A stretch of 64,000 nt of DNA from Anaeromyxobacter oryzae (GTDB taxonomy: Bacteria > Myxococcota > Myxococcia > Myxococcales > Anaeromyxobacteraceae), in the NCBI RefSeq assembly GCF_023169945.1, contig NZ_AP025591.1, forward strand, positions 1,262,501 to 1,326,500. Reading direction: 5' to 3'. The stretch's first letter is position 1, and each line of letters starts with the position of its first letter. The notes beneath the pieces were generated by a model. The model was not told the origin of the DNA and ran no database searches. It was given only the letters and a program-made list of their open reading frames with translations. This document shows, piece after piece, positions 1-7,824 of the stretch. The position numbers and the translations under genes are program-made.

Positions 1-2
1 TG

Positions 3-197
3 AACGCAGCGATGCTGCTCGGCGGGATGGGCCCGGTCGATCCGCCCCGGTCCGATGCCGGCAAGGTGTTCGCCGGCGTGTACGCGCTCTACTGCGGGAT
101 CGTGTTCCTCGCCGCGGCAGGTATCGTGTCCGCGCCGGTCGTGCACCGGCTGCTCCACCGGTTCCACTGGACCGACGAGACGGACCGTCGCGGCTGA
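3..197 (+). CDS. C-terminal end of a membrane protein (5' truncated by window edge)
   Basis: The reading frame is open from the first base of the window, so this is the last 64 codons of a longer gene. The visible part has a short polar stretch (GPVDPPRSDAGK), one clear transmembrane helix (FAGVYALYCGIVFLAAAGIV) and a basic tail (HRLLHRFHW). This tail resembles those of small multi-pass membrane proteins related to two-TM ion-channel-like proteins, but no selectivity filter lies in the visible part, so I do not assign a function. An internal ATG at position 12 is unlikely to be the true start because coding continues upstream of it. Confidence 0.6.
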   Translation, partial: NAAMLLGGMGPVDPPRSDAGKVFAGVYALYCGIVFLAAAGIVSAPVVHRLLHRFHWTDETDRRG

Positions 198-334
198 CCA
201 CCTCCGCCCCTGGACCGGACGCCGCTCGCGGGGCACGAGATCGCCGCCCGCGGGCCGCGTGGCCGCCCCCTCGACGGCGCGAGCCGCGACGGGGACGCGT
301 TCCGAACGCGGTTGCGGGCGCACCGGCGCGCGGC

Positions 335-340
335 TTTAAT
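335..340 (+). promoter_or_regulatory. Candidate -10 element of the ydfG-like gene
   Basis: The hexamer TTTAAT is an AT-rich island in GC-rich sequence and ends 8 bases before the ATG at 349. No ribosome binding site fits between them, so a leaderless transcript is the simplest reading. No convincing -35 is seen. Confidence 0.35.
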
Positions 341-348
341 CCGTCGCC

Positions 349-1113
349 ATGTCCCGCGATCTCGAGAACCGCATCGCCCTCGTCACCGGCGCCAGCTCCG
401 GCTTCGGCGCCGCCTGCGTCGACGCCTTCGTCGCGGCCGGCGCGCGCGTCGTGGCCGCCGGCCGCCGCGCCGACCGCCTCGCCGACGTCGCCGGCCGCCA
501 CCCCGGCCGGGTCCACGTGCTCCCGCTCGACGTGCGCGATCGGACCGCGGTGGAGCGGAGCCTCGCCGCCCTGCCGCCGGGGTTCGCGGAGGTGGACGTG
601 CTCGTGAACTCCGCCGGGCTCGCGCTCGGCCTCGAGCCCGCCCAGCGCGCGTCCGTCGACGAGTGGGAGCAGATGATCGAGACGAACTGCGCCGGGCTGG
701 TGACGGTCACCCGGGCGCTCCTGCCCGGGATGATCGCGCGGGGGCGCGGCCACGTGGTGAACATCGGCTCGGTCGCCGCGACGTACCCGTACCCGGGCGG
801 CAACGTCTACGGAGCCACCAAGGCGTTCGTGCGCCAGTTCACCCTGAACCTCAAGGCGGACCTGCTCGGCACGCCGGTCCGCGCGACCGTCATCGAGCCC
901 GGCATGGCGGAGACCGAGTTCTCGGTGGTCCGCTTCGGCGGAGACGCCGAGCGGGCGAAGAAGGTGTACGACGGCATGCAGCCGCTCACCCCGGCGGACG
1001 TGGCGGACACGATCCTCTGGTGCGTCACCCGCCCGCCGCACGTGAACGTGAACGCGATCGAGCTCATGCCCGTCGCGCAGGCGTTCTCGCCGTTCACGGT
1101 GAAGCGCGGGTGA
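349..1113 (+). CDS. ydfG: YdfG-type NADP-dependent 3-hydroxy acid dehydrogenase (SDR family)
   Basis: The 254-residue protein is a classical short-chain dehydrogenase. It has the dinucleotide motif TGASSGFG (residues 13-20), NSAG near residue 87, catalytic Ser141 and the Y-x3-K pair Tyr154/Lys158 in VYGATK. The segment NVYGATKAFVRQF and the C-terminal NVNAIELMPV track closely with E. coli YdfG, which oxidises L-allo-threonine and related 3-hydroxy acids and reduces malonic semialdehyde. Length matches the family (about 250). A cytosolic enzyme acting as a tetramer is expected from the family. It is convergent with rpoH, with hairpins between them. Substrate in this organism is not determined by sequence. 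Confidence 0.85.
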   Translation: MSRDLENRIALVTGASSGFGAACVDAFVAAGARVVAAGRRADRLADVAGRHPGRVHVLPLDVRDRTAVERSLAALPPGFAEVDVLVNSAGLALGLEPAQRASVDEWEQMIETNCAGLVTVTRALLPGMIARGRGHVVNIGSVAATYPYPGGNVYGATKAFVRQFTLNLKADLLGTPVRATVIEPGMAETEFSVVRFGGDAERAKKVYDGMQPLTPADVADTILWCVTRPPHVNVNAIELMPVAQAFSPFTVKRG

Positions 1114-1200
1114 GAGGGGTCGCGCCCGGAACGCGCGCGCCCGGTCCGCTCGCCCCGTGCCTGGCTCGCGAAGCGGGCGCGGAGTCGAGGGGCGGCCCGC

Positions 1201-1226
1201 CCCCTCACGGCTCGCCGTGAGAGGGG
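1201..1226. terminator. Hairpin between convergent genes
   Basis: CTCACGGC and GCCGTGAG form a perfect 8-bp stem around a 2-base loop, extended by CCC/GGG with one bulged A. It lies between the ydfG-like gene and rpoH, which converge. A second small stem (GGTAGC/GCTACC, 1236-1253) overlaps the rpoH stop. No T-tract follows, so termination is inferred from position. Confidence 0.4.
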
Positions 1227-1248
1227 CGCGCGACGGGTAGCGCCTCGG

Positions 1249-2157
1249 CTACCGCTCCTCGCCGGCGTCGAGGCCGCCCGGCGACACCGGCCAGCCGACC
1301 TCCTCGGCGGTGGGCTCGAGGTCGCGGCGCAGCTTCTCGAGCGCGCGGATCTCCAGCTGCCGGGCGCGCTCGCGCGAGAAGCCGAAGTGGTGGCCGAGGT
1401 CCCGAAGCGTCTCCTTGCCCTCGCCCATGATCCGCGCCTCGACGATGTGGCGCTCGCGCGGATCGAGCCGGCCCATCGCCTCGTTCACGCGACGTGCGAG
1501 CAGGGCGTCTTCCTGCGCCCGGGCGAGCTCCTCGTCCTGCGGGTCGCCCTCGGACGGCGTGAACTCGAGGTGCGTGCTCGTCCCGTCGGCGACCGGCGCG
1601 TCGAGCGAGAGATCGCGACCCTCCATGCGCTGGGTCATCTCGACGACGTCGCTCGGCCGGACGCGGAGCTTCTTCGCCACGAGCGCGACGTCGATCCCCT
1701 CCTCCTGCAGGCCGGCGCCGGGCGTGATCCGCTCGATCTCGTGGCGGGTGCGGGCGAGCGAGAAGAACAGCTTCCGCTGCGCCTGCGTGGTCCCGATCTT
1801 CACGAGCGACCAGGACTTCAGGATGTGGTTCTGGATGTACGCGCGGATCCACCAGACCGCGTAGGAGATGAGGCGGATCTCCTTGTCGGGATCGAACTTC
1901 TGCACGGCCTTCATGAGGCCGATGTTCCCTTCCTGGATGAGGTCGGCCATCCGCAGGCCGTAGGAGCGGTACTCGAACGCGACCTTCACGACGAAGCGAA
2001 GGTTCGCCTCGACGAGCCGGTGGCCCGCCCGCTTGTTCCCCTCGTCCCTGAACTGCCGCGCGAGCCTCCGCTCCTCGTCGACGGTGAGGAGCGGGACCTT
2101 GTTGATCTCGCGGAGGTACTGGTCGAGGGTGCTGCTCGGGGTGGTCGTGCGGTTCAT
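1249..2157 (-). CDS. rpoH: RpoH-type (sigma-32 family) RNA polymerase sigma factor
   Basis: This 302-residue sigma-70 family protein has region 1.2/2.1 (residues 8-60, ending [15 protein letters not shown]), region 2.2-2.4 ([19 protein letters not shown] and [13 protein letters not shown]) and region 4 with a helix-turn-helix ([23 protein letters not shown]). The segment QRKLFFSL (127-134) matches the RpoH box, typical of sigma-32 and absent from RpoD. Myxococcota carry several RpoH-like factors used in heat shock and development; which of these roles applies here is unknown. The start was chosen because GGAGGAGAG sits directly upstream of ATG at 2157, although the frame stays open further. 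A sigma-54-like promoter lies 39-54 bases upstream. Confidence 0.9.
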   Translation of the reverse strand: MNRTTTPSSTLDQYLREINKVPLLTVDEERRLARQFRDEGNKRAGHRLVEANLRFVVKVAFEYRSYGLRMADLIQEGNIGLMKAVQKFDPDKEIRLISYAVWWIRAYIQNHILKSWSLVKIGTTQAQRKLFFSLARTRHEIERITPGAGLQEEGIDVALVAKKLRVRPSDVVEMTQRMEGRDLSLDAPVADGTSTHLEFTPSEGDPQDEELARAQEDALLARRVNEAMGRLDPRERHIVEARIMGEGKETLRDLGHHFGFSRERARQLEIRALEKLRRDLEPTAEEVGWPVSPGGLDAGEER

Positions 2158-2195
2158 CTCTCCTCCAAGGTGCGATGCGAACCCGCTTCCCCGTG

Positions 2196-2211
2196 AGCAA
2201 CGACCGTGCCC
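2196..2211 (-). promoter_or_regulatory. Sigma-54-type promoter for rpoH
   Basis: On the minus strand the sequence GGGCACGGTCGTTGCT matches the -24/-12 consensus TGGCACG-N4-TTGCW at 11 of 12 defined positions, with exact GG-N10-GC spacing. The predicted start of transcription is near 2185, leaving a leader of about 28 bases that contains the GGAGGAG ribosome binding site. Control by an NtrC-like activator would follow from the promoter class. Confidence 0.65.
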
Positions 2212-2591
2212 AGATTGCGAGATGCGCTTCTGGGCGGTTTCGGCGCGGCCTCGGCGCTGCAAGTACTCACGTCTGTAAGAACGACGCGCGGGATCCGGTA
2301 ATCGCGACAGGAGCGCCGCTCCGGGGGCCCCTTCGTCGGGCTTGCGAGCAGTCCCCACGCGAGCGCGTCCGCGCCGGCCCTCGCGAGCGGCGCCGTGACC
2401 AGCGCGGGGGGCATGCGCGAGCGTGCGAGCGGAGACCGGGCGGCGCGCCGGCCGAACGGCGTGGAGTGCCGGCGATCGCCGAGCGCCTCCGCCCCGGGCC
2501 GTGCGATCGCCGTCGCGTCCTCGTGCTGCCCACGTGGCCGCCGCTCCCGGTTCATTGGTGTGCCGACGATAAGCGCCAGGCGCGCTCGTTA

Positions 2592-2604
2592 CACGGTCCG
2601 TGAC
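2592..2604. promoter_or_regulatory. CACGGTCCGTGAC element (candidate operator)
   Basis: The core CACGG-T-CCGTG is an 11-bp palindrome. The 13-mer is shared exactly with the centre of the 17-bp palindrome at 21654-21670. It is 110 bases upstream of the exported metallo-hydrolase gene. The binding protein is unknown. Confidence 0.3.
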
Positions 2605-2714
2605 GCGGACGACCCGTCCGGGCCTCACCGAGCCCGACGCCGCCCGCTAGATCGCTCGCCGCTGCGCCCGGCCTTCGGGCCGGCGCGCGCCGTGCTCACA
2701 CCCAGGAGAACCCG

Positions 2715-3554
2715 ATGCGTCCGTCCGCTCGCCTCACGATCGCCGCCCTCGCGGTACTGCCGCTCGTCGGCCTCGCGCAGGGCGGTCCCGCGCGCGCGCA
2801 GCCGTCGAAGGGCGGCGCCGCGACCCAGGCGAAGGGGAAGACCGAGATCACCTGGTACGGCCACGCCGCCTTCGTCGTGAAGACGCCCGGCGGGACGGTG
2901 ATCGCCATCGATCCGTGGCTCTCGAACCCGAAGGCGCCGGAGCAGGGGCTCGCGGACAAGCTCGAGAAGGTCGACTACATCCTCGTGAGCCACGGCCACT
3001 TCGATCACGTCGGCGACGCGGTCGCGATCGGGAAGCGGACCGGCGCGAAGCTCGTCACGAACTTCGAGCTCGCGCAGGAGCTCGTCGGCGCGGGCTACCC
3101 GAAGGACGCCGCCGGGTTCGAGACGGTCGGCAACTTGGGCGGCGTGATCCAGGCCGGCGACGCCACGGTGATCATGGTGCCGGCGCTGCACTCCTCCGGG
3201 TTCGGCGACGACAAGGGCCAGCACCCGGGCGGAAACCCGATGGGCTTCGTGATCAAGGTGAAGGGCGGGCCGACCATCTACCACACGGGCGACACCGACG
3301 TGACGATGGACATGAAGCTCATCCCCGAGCGCTACGGCCCCGTCGACGTGATGCTCGCGTGCATCGGCGGCCACTTCACGATGGACCCCAAGGGCGCGGC
3401 CCTCGCGGCGTCGTACGTGAAGGCGAAGACGATCGTGCCGATGCACTTCGGCACGTTCCCGGTGCTCACCGGGACGCCCAGGGAGCTCCAGGCCGCCGTG
3501 AAGGCGCCGACGAAGGTCCACGTGATGGAGCCGGGGAAGATGGAGACGCTGTAG
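2715..3554 (+). CDS. Exported UlaG-like metal-dependent hydrolase (metallo-beta-lactamase fold)
   Basis: The 279-residue protein starts with a signal peptide (hydrophobic LTIAALAVLPLVGLAQ, likely cut after ARAQ near residue 29). The mature part begins with the UlaG/UPF0173 signature ITWYGHAAFVVKT and continues with IDPWLSNP, the metal-binding HGHFDH loop, a later His in PALHSSGFG, and TGDTDVTMD. This family binds one or two metal ions and includes lactonases and uncharacterised hydrolases; most bacterial members are cytosolic, so the signal peptide is a mild oddity. The ATG is preceded by CAGGAGAACCCG. The gene is convergent with the ABC exporter and separated from it by a hairpin. Substrate is unknown. 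Confidence 0.8.
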   Translation: MRPSARLTIAALAVLPLVGLAQGGPARAQPSKGGAATQAKGKTEITWYGHAAFVVKTPGGTVIAIDPWLSNPKAPEQGLADKLEKVDYILVSHGHFDHVGDAVAIGKRTGAKLVTNFELAQELVGAGYPKDAAGFETVGNLGGVIQAGDATVIMVPALHSSGFGDDKGQHPGGNPMGFVIKVKGGPTIYHTGDTDVTMDMKLIPERYGPVDVMLACIGGHFTMDPKGAALAASYVKAKTIVPMHFGTFPVLTGTPRELQAAVKAPTKVHVMEPGKMETL

Positions 3555-3557
3555 TCC

Positions 3558-3586
3558 GCGTGGGCGCCCGGACCGAGGGCCCACGC
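3558..3586. terminator. Terminator-like hairpin between convergent genes
   Basis: GCGTGGGC and GCCCACGC form an 8-bp stem, extended by CC/GG past a bulged G, around an 8-base loop. It sits between the stop of the exported hydrolase and the end of the ABC exporter gene. No T-run is present. Confidence 0.45.
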
Positions 3587-3613
3587 ATCACCCTGGGTCA
3601 GGTCCGCCGAACC

Positions 3614-5419
3614 CTACGCCGCCATCGGGAAGAGCCCGCGCGTCTGCTTCTCCACCAGGCTCGCGTAGTACCCGCCGCGCCCGATGAGCTCCTGGTGCTT
3701 CCCCTGCTCCACGATCCGGCCCTGCTTGAGGACGACGATGCGGTCCGCGTCGACGACCGTGGAGAGACGGTGCGCGATGATGAGCGTCGTCCGCCGGCGG
3801 GAGACGCGCGCGAGCGCCTCCTGCACGAGCGCCTCCGACTCCGCGTCGAGCGCCGAGGTGGGCTCGTCGAGGATCAGGATGGCGGGGTCCTTGAGCAGCG
3901 TCCGGGCGATGGAGATGCGCTGCCGCTCGCCGACGGAGAGGCGGCTGCCGCGCTCGCCGACGACGGTGTCGTAGCCGTCCGGCAGCCGCGAGACGAAGTC
4001 GTGGGCGTTCGCGGCGCGGGCGGCCGCCTCGATCTCGGCGCGCGTGGCGCCGGGCCGGCCGTACGCGATGTTCGCGCGGATCGACTCGTTGAAGAGGAGC
4101 GAGTCCTGGAACACGACGCCGACCTGCCGGCGGAGCGCGATCTGCTTGAGCTTGCGGACGTCGATGCCGTCCACGCGGACCACGCCGTCCGTCGGGTCGT
4201 AGAACCGCTGCACCAGCGCGACGAGGGTCGACTTCCCCGACCCCGACGGGCCGACGATGGCGAGCCGCTCGCCCTCGTGCACGTGCAGGTCGATGCCGTC
4301 GAGGAGCGGGGCGCCGCCCGGATAGGAGAACCGGATCCCGTCCCAGCGGATGTCGCCGCGGAGCCCGAGCACCTCGCGGGCGTCGGGCGCGTCGCCGAGC
4401 GCGTCCTGGGCGTCGAGGATCCCGTACACCTCCTCGACCGACACCTGCGCGGTGCGGAGCGTCTTGTAGACGCCGGAGAGCCCGAGCACGGGGCCGAAGA
4501 GGCCGCCGACGTAGCCCACGAACGCGACCAGCGTGCCGGCGGTGATGTGGCCGCGGAGCACGAGCGCGCCGCCGACGGCGAGCGCCGCGATCCGGGCGCC
4601 GATCTGGACGAGGTTCTGTGCGGCGCCGACGCCCGCATCCACGCCGACGCCGCGGATCACGACGTCGTTCGCGGAGTTCACCTCGTCGAGGAACCGCTTC
4701 TTCTCGGCGTCCTCCATGGCGAAGCTCTTCACCGTGACGATGCCGGAGAGCACCTCGTTGAAGCGCGAGTAGATGTGCACCCACCGCTCGAGCAGGACCC
4801 GCTCGCGCCGCGTCTGCATGGGCGCCGCGAAGCGGGCGATGAGGGCGGGCAGGGGCGCGAACACGAGCACGAGCACCGCGAGCCGCGACTCCAGGCGGAG
4901 CATCACGAGGACCGACAGCACGAGGTACATCACCGCCGGCACCACGTTGAAGGCGATGTCGGAGAGCGCGCCCACGAGCCCCTGGATCGAGCGGTCGAGC
5001 CGCGTCATCGTCGCGCCCACGCCCTCGCCCCGGTGGAACGAGAGCGGGAGCCGGTGCAGCCGGGAGACGCAGGCCTCGGTGAGCCCGAACTGGATGCCGA
5101 TGCGGGTCCGCCAGGTGAGCCAGTTCGAGCCCGCGGTGAGCGCCTCGCGCACGAGGCCGAGCACGACGAGGGCGATGACGCCCTCCGCGAGGCCGCGGGC
5201 GCCGGCGCCCGCGCCGAAGCCGTCGAAGATCCGCTTCATGGCCAGCGGCTCGGCCGCGTTCACGGCAGCGAGCGCCATCGAGACGGCGAGGATGCCCGCG
5301 ATCGCGCCGCGATACGGCACGAGGAACTCCGCCGCGCGGCGGAGGCCGACGCGGCGGGCGGGGGCGGTGGAGGCGGCGGTGGTCACGCGTGCGGGAACGC
5401 GCCACCCGCGGCGGGTCAT
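3614..5419 (-). CDS. ABC exporter, fused permease and ATPase (MsbA/BmrA type)
   Basis: The 601-residue half-transporter has a six-helix ABC transmembrane domain (about residues 35-320, starting RAAEFLVPYRGAIAGIL) followed by one ATPase domain (about 355-590). The ATPase has Walker A GPSGSGKST, Q-loop VVFQDSLLF, signature LSVGERQR, Walker B ILILDEPTSALD and the switch His in IIAHRLS. Such proteins work as homodimers exporting lipids or drugs. The ATG at 5419 is preceded by AGGGGGA; a GTG at 5386 is possible but lacks a ribosome binding site. The frame stays open upstream without protein-like sequence. The substrate cannot be read from the sequence, and the neighbours give no clear hint. Confidence 0.85.
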   Translation of the reverse strand: MTRRGWRVPARVTTAASTAPARRVGLRRAAEFLVPYRGAIAGILAVSMALAAVNAAEPLAMKRIFDGFGAGAGARGLAEGVIALVVLGLVREALTAGSNWLTWRTRIGIQFGLTEACVSRLHRLPLSFHRGEGVGATMTRLDRSIQGLVGALSDIAFNVVPAVMYLVLSVLVMLRLESRLAVLVLVFAPLPALIARFAAPMQTRRERVLLERWVHIYSRFNEVLSGIVTVKSFAMEDAEKKRFLDEVNSANDVVIRGVGVDAGVGAAQNLVQIGARIAALAVGGALVLRGHITAGTLVAFVGYVGGLFGPVLGLSGVYKTLRTAQVSVEEVYGILDAQDALGDAPDAREVLGLRGDIRWDGIRFSYPGGAPLLDGIDLHVHEGERLAIVGPSGSGKSTLVALVQRFYDPTDGVVRVDGIDVRKLKQIALRRQVGVVFQDSLLFNESIRANIAYGRPGATRAEIEAAARAANAHDFVSRLPDGYDTVVGERGSRLSVGERQRISIARTLLKDPAILILDEPTSALDAESEALVQEALARVSRRRTTLIIAHRLSTVVDADRIVVLKQGRIVEQGKHQELIGRGGYYASLVEKQTRGLFPMAA

Positions 5420-5463
5420 TCCCCCTGGGGTGGGCGGATGGGCGTCGGCGCTCGCGACGAGCC

Positions 5464-5484
5464 CCCTCACCCTGGCCCTCTCCC
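5464..5484 (-). repeat. Degenerate copy of a REP-like repeat
   Basis: The 21-base string starts CCCTCACCC and ends GGCCCTCTCCC. It differs by one base from the reverse complement of the repeat core found twice inside the glycosyltransferase gene at 10.4-10.57 kb. Here it lies in the 278-bp spacer between the ABC exporter and the histidine kinase, where such repeats are normally tolerated. Confidence 0.55.
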
Positions 5485-5697
5485 TCGCTTCCGACCGGAG
5501 GGCCCCACCGGCCGGTCGCTCGTCGGCACGTGGCGCTCGCGCTCCACTCCCTGGGTCGAGGGAAGGGCATCCGGCCGACGGCAGGTGCACGACCGACCGT
5601 CCGCCTCCTCGGCACGTGGGAGCACCCCGCCGTCGGCGAGGTCCACCCCGCTGAATCGCGCTCGGACACGACTTCCGCCCGCGCCGGGGCCTCGCGG

Positions 5698-7824
5698 TCA
5701 GTGCGTCACGGCCGGCACCTCGTCGTCACCCTCGCCCGCGAGGGGGAGCGTGAACGAGAAGGTCGCGCCGCTCCCCGGCGCCGACTCCACCCAGATCCGC
5801 CCGCCGTGCGCCTCGACGATCCCGCGCGCGATGGCGAGCCCGAGGCCGGTGCCACGGTACCCGGCGGTCGCGCCGCGGCGGTACGGCTGGAACAGGTGCG
5901 GCCGGTCCTCCTCCGCGATCCCGGGGCCCTCGTCCGCGACCCGGAACACGACCGCCTCGCCATCAAGGCTCGCGGACACGCGGACGCTCCGCCCGGGCGC
6001 GCTCACCTTGATGGCGTTCGAGACGAGGTTCCCGAGCACCTGGAGGATCCGGTCGTGATCGGCGCGGACCGGCGGCAGCCCCTGCGCGGCCTCCGCGGAC
6101 AGCACGAGCCCCTTCTCGCGCGCGGAGGCCCCGAACGCCTCCACCGCGTCCGCCGCGAGTCGCGCCGGCGCCTCCGGCCTCGGCAGCACCGAGAGCTGGC
6201 CGGACTCCACCGCGGTCGCGTCGAGGAGGTCCCCGATGAGCCTGCGCATCCGGTCCACGGCGCGCCGGATCTGGTCCGCGGCCGAGCGCACGCGCTCGCC
6301 GTCCCGGCCGGGCACGTCCAGCGTGGCGAGGCGGCCTGCGCCGAGGAGCACCGTGGACAGCGGGTTGCGGAGGTCGTGCGACACGAACGCGAGCACGCGG
6401 TCCCTCAGCTCGGCCTCGGCGCGCGCGTCGTGCAGGAGGCGCGCGTTGTCGAGCGCCACGGCGCACCGGCGCCCGAGCTCCTGGACGAACTCGAGATCCT
6501 CCGCGTCGAGGTCGCGCCGCGAGCGCGCCGTGGCGAGCGCGAGCGCGCCGACGACGCGCCCGTGCAGCTGGAGCGGGACGGCGAGGAAGGACCGCAGCCC
6601 GAGCCGCTCGAGGAGCTCCCGGGGCTGCCCGTTGCCCGGCCCGCGCCGCGCGTCGCGGACGCGCGGAATCACCTCCGGCTGGCCGTTGCGCAGGACGCGC
6701 CCGAACAGCTGCCGCTCCTTCGCGGGGGCGCCGCCCTCGACGAGGGCGCGCCAGGCGGCGGCGAGGTCCTCGTCGGCGGTCTCCGCCACGACCTTGCCCG
6801 TCACCCGGCCGCCGGCGACGCGCGCGACGGCGCAGAGATCCGCGATGTCCGGGACGGCGAGGCGCGCGATCCGGGCGAGCACCGCCTCGTCCGTCACGGC
6901 CTCGGCGAGCTCGGCGCTGGCGCGCGCGAGGAACGCGAGGCGCTCCACCGCGCGGTGGGCCTCGGTCGTCTCGACCACGACGGCGCCGATCCCGACGATC
7001 TCGCCGCCGCGCCGGACCGGGAAGAAGTCCTCTCGCCAGTTGCGGCGCACGCCGGGCGCCGCCGGCGTCTCGCCGGAGATCTCCGCGCCGATCCACGGCT
7101 CCCCGCCCTCGAGCATCTCGCGCCATTTCCGCTGGATGGCGTCGATCCCCTCGAGCGCAGGGAACAGCTCCGCAGGCGTGTGCCCGAGGTGCGCCTCGAC
7201 CGGCAGCCCGTTCACCTCGGCGAGCCAGCGGTTGAGCCGCACGAACCGGAGGTCCCGGTCCCAGAACGCGAGGCCGACGGGCGCGGACTGGAACAGCGCC
7301 TCTAGGCGCGCGCTCGCGTCCTCCCGCGCGCCCATCGCCTCGCGGAGCGCCTGCCCGAGCCGCTCGACCGTCGCCACCACCACGGCGTCGAAGACCCGGG
7401 CGAGCGCCGTCGCCTCTCCCGGCGCGAGGGGCCCCTGCTCCTCGCGCACCGCGGTCACGGCGTCGCGCAGGACCGCCAGCTCGGCGAGCACGTCCTCGAT
7501 CCCATAGCCGTCGGGGACGCGGTCGTCCGCGTGCAACATGGCCTGCCAGCGTGGCGACGGTCCGCCCGACAGCGCCGTCGCGATCGCCTGCAGCAGCTCC
7601 GGGACGTGATCGACGAGCAGCGGGCGCGGGAGCGACCGCCCCGGCCCGGCTTCCACCCGGAGCGCCGCCTCCCACCGGGCGAGCACCTCCCCCGCGCGAT
7701 CCCGGATCGCGCTCACCATCGCTGGCCACTGCGTCGCCCCGCGGTCCACGACGGAGAACCTAAGGTGCGGGTTCACGATCGACCGGCGCCCGGCGGGGCA
7801 TGGGCCCGCCTGCCGGGTCGTCAT
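5698..7824 (-). CDS. Soluble hybrid sensor: RsbRD-PAS-GAF histidine kinase
   Basis: The 708-residue protein has no transmembrane helix. Domains in order: an RsbRD-like N-terminal helical domain (about 35-160), PAS (about 172-290, LFQSAPVGLAFWDRDLRFVR), GAF (about 305-460), HisKA with phospho-acceptor His483 in FVSHDLRNPLS, and HATPase_c with GPGIAEEDRPHLF and GTGLGLAIARGIVEAHGG. No receiver domain or partner regulator is adjacent. ATG at 7824 overlaps the stop of the upstream permease by four bases (ATGA), which fixes this start as the likely one by translational coupling; no good ribosome binding site is seen, and Met36 is an alternative. It is the last gene of an eight-gene operon for sugar and glycan synthesis, suggesting its signal relates to that product or is co-induced with it. 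Confidence 0.85.
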   Translation of the reverse strand: MTTRQAGPCPAGRRSIVNPHLRFSVVDRGATQWPAMVSAIRDRAGEVLARWEAALRVEAGPGRSLPRPLLVDHVPELLQAIATALSGGPSPRWQAMLHADDRVPDGYGIEDVLAELAVLRDAVTAVREEQGPLAPGEATALARVFDAVVVATVERLGQALREAMGAREDASARLEALFQSAPVGLAFWDRDLRFVRLNRWLAEVNGLPVEAHLGHTPAELFPALEGIDAIQRKWREMLEGGEPWIGAEISGETPAAPGVRRNWREDFFPVRRGGEIVGIGAVVVETTEAHRAVERLAFLARASAELAEAVTDEAVLARIARLAVPDIADLCAVARVAGGRVTGKVVAETADEDLAAAWRALVEGGAPAKERQLFGRVLRNGQPEVIPRVRDARRGPGNGQPRELLERLGLRSFLAVPLQLHGRVVGALALATARSRRDLDAEDLEFVQELGRRCAVALDNARLLHDARAEAELRDRVLAFVSHDLRNPLSTVLLGAGRLATLDVPGRDGERVRSAADQIRRAVDRMRRLIGDLLDATAVESGQLSVLPRPEAPARLAADAVEAFGASAREKGLVLSAEAAQGLPPVRADHDRILQVLGNLVSNAIKVSAPGRSVRVSASLDGEAVVFRVADEGPGIAEEDRPHLFQPYRRGATAGYRGTGLGLAIARGIVEAHGGRIWVESAPGSGATFSFTLPLAGEGDDEVPAVTH

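Larger units (their letters stand above)
2158..2714. other. 557-bp divergent intergenic region between rpoH and the exported hydrolase
   Basis: Open frames crossing this region lack protein-like composition. It holds the rpoH ribosome binding site and sigma-54-like promoter at its left end and a partly palindromic element CACGGTCCGTGAC at 2592-2604, which recurs in the promoter at 21.65 kb. I see no RNA gene or repeat. Confidence 0.6.

Noticed and set aside
2915..6058. Very long plus-strand open frame (over 1000 codons) through the hydrolase and ABC exporter genes
   Set aside because: Antisense/out-of-frame shadow caused by high GC; composition dominated by Arg, Gly, Ala and Asp and no domain, while the real genes in other frames have clear motifs.
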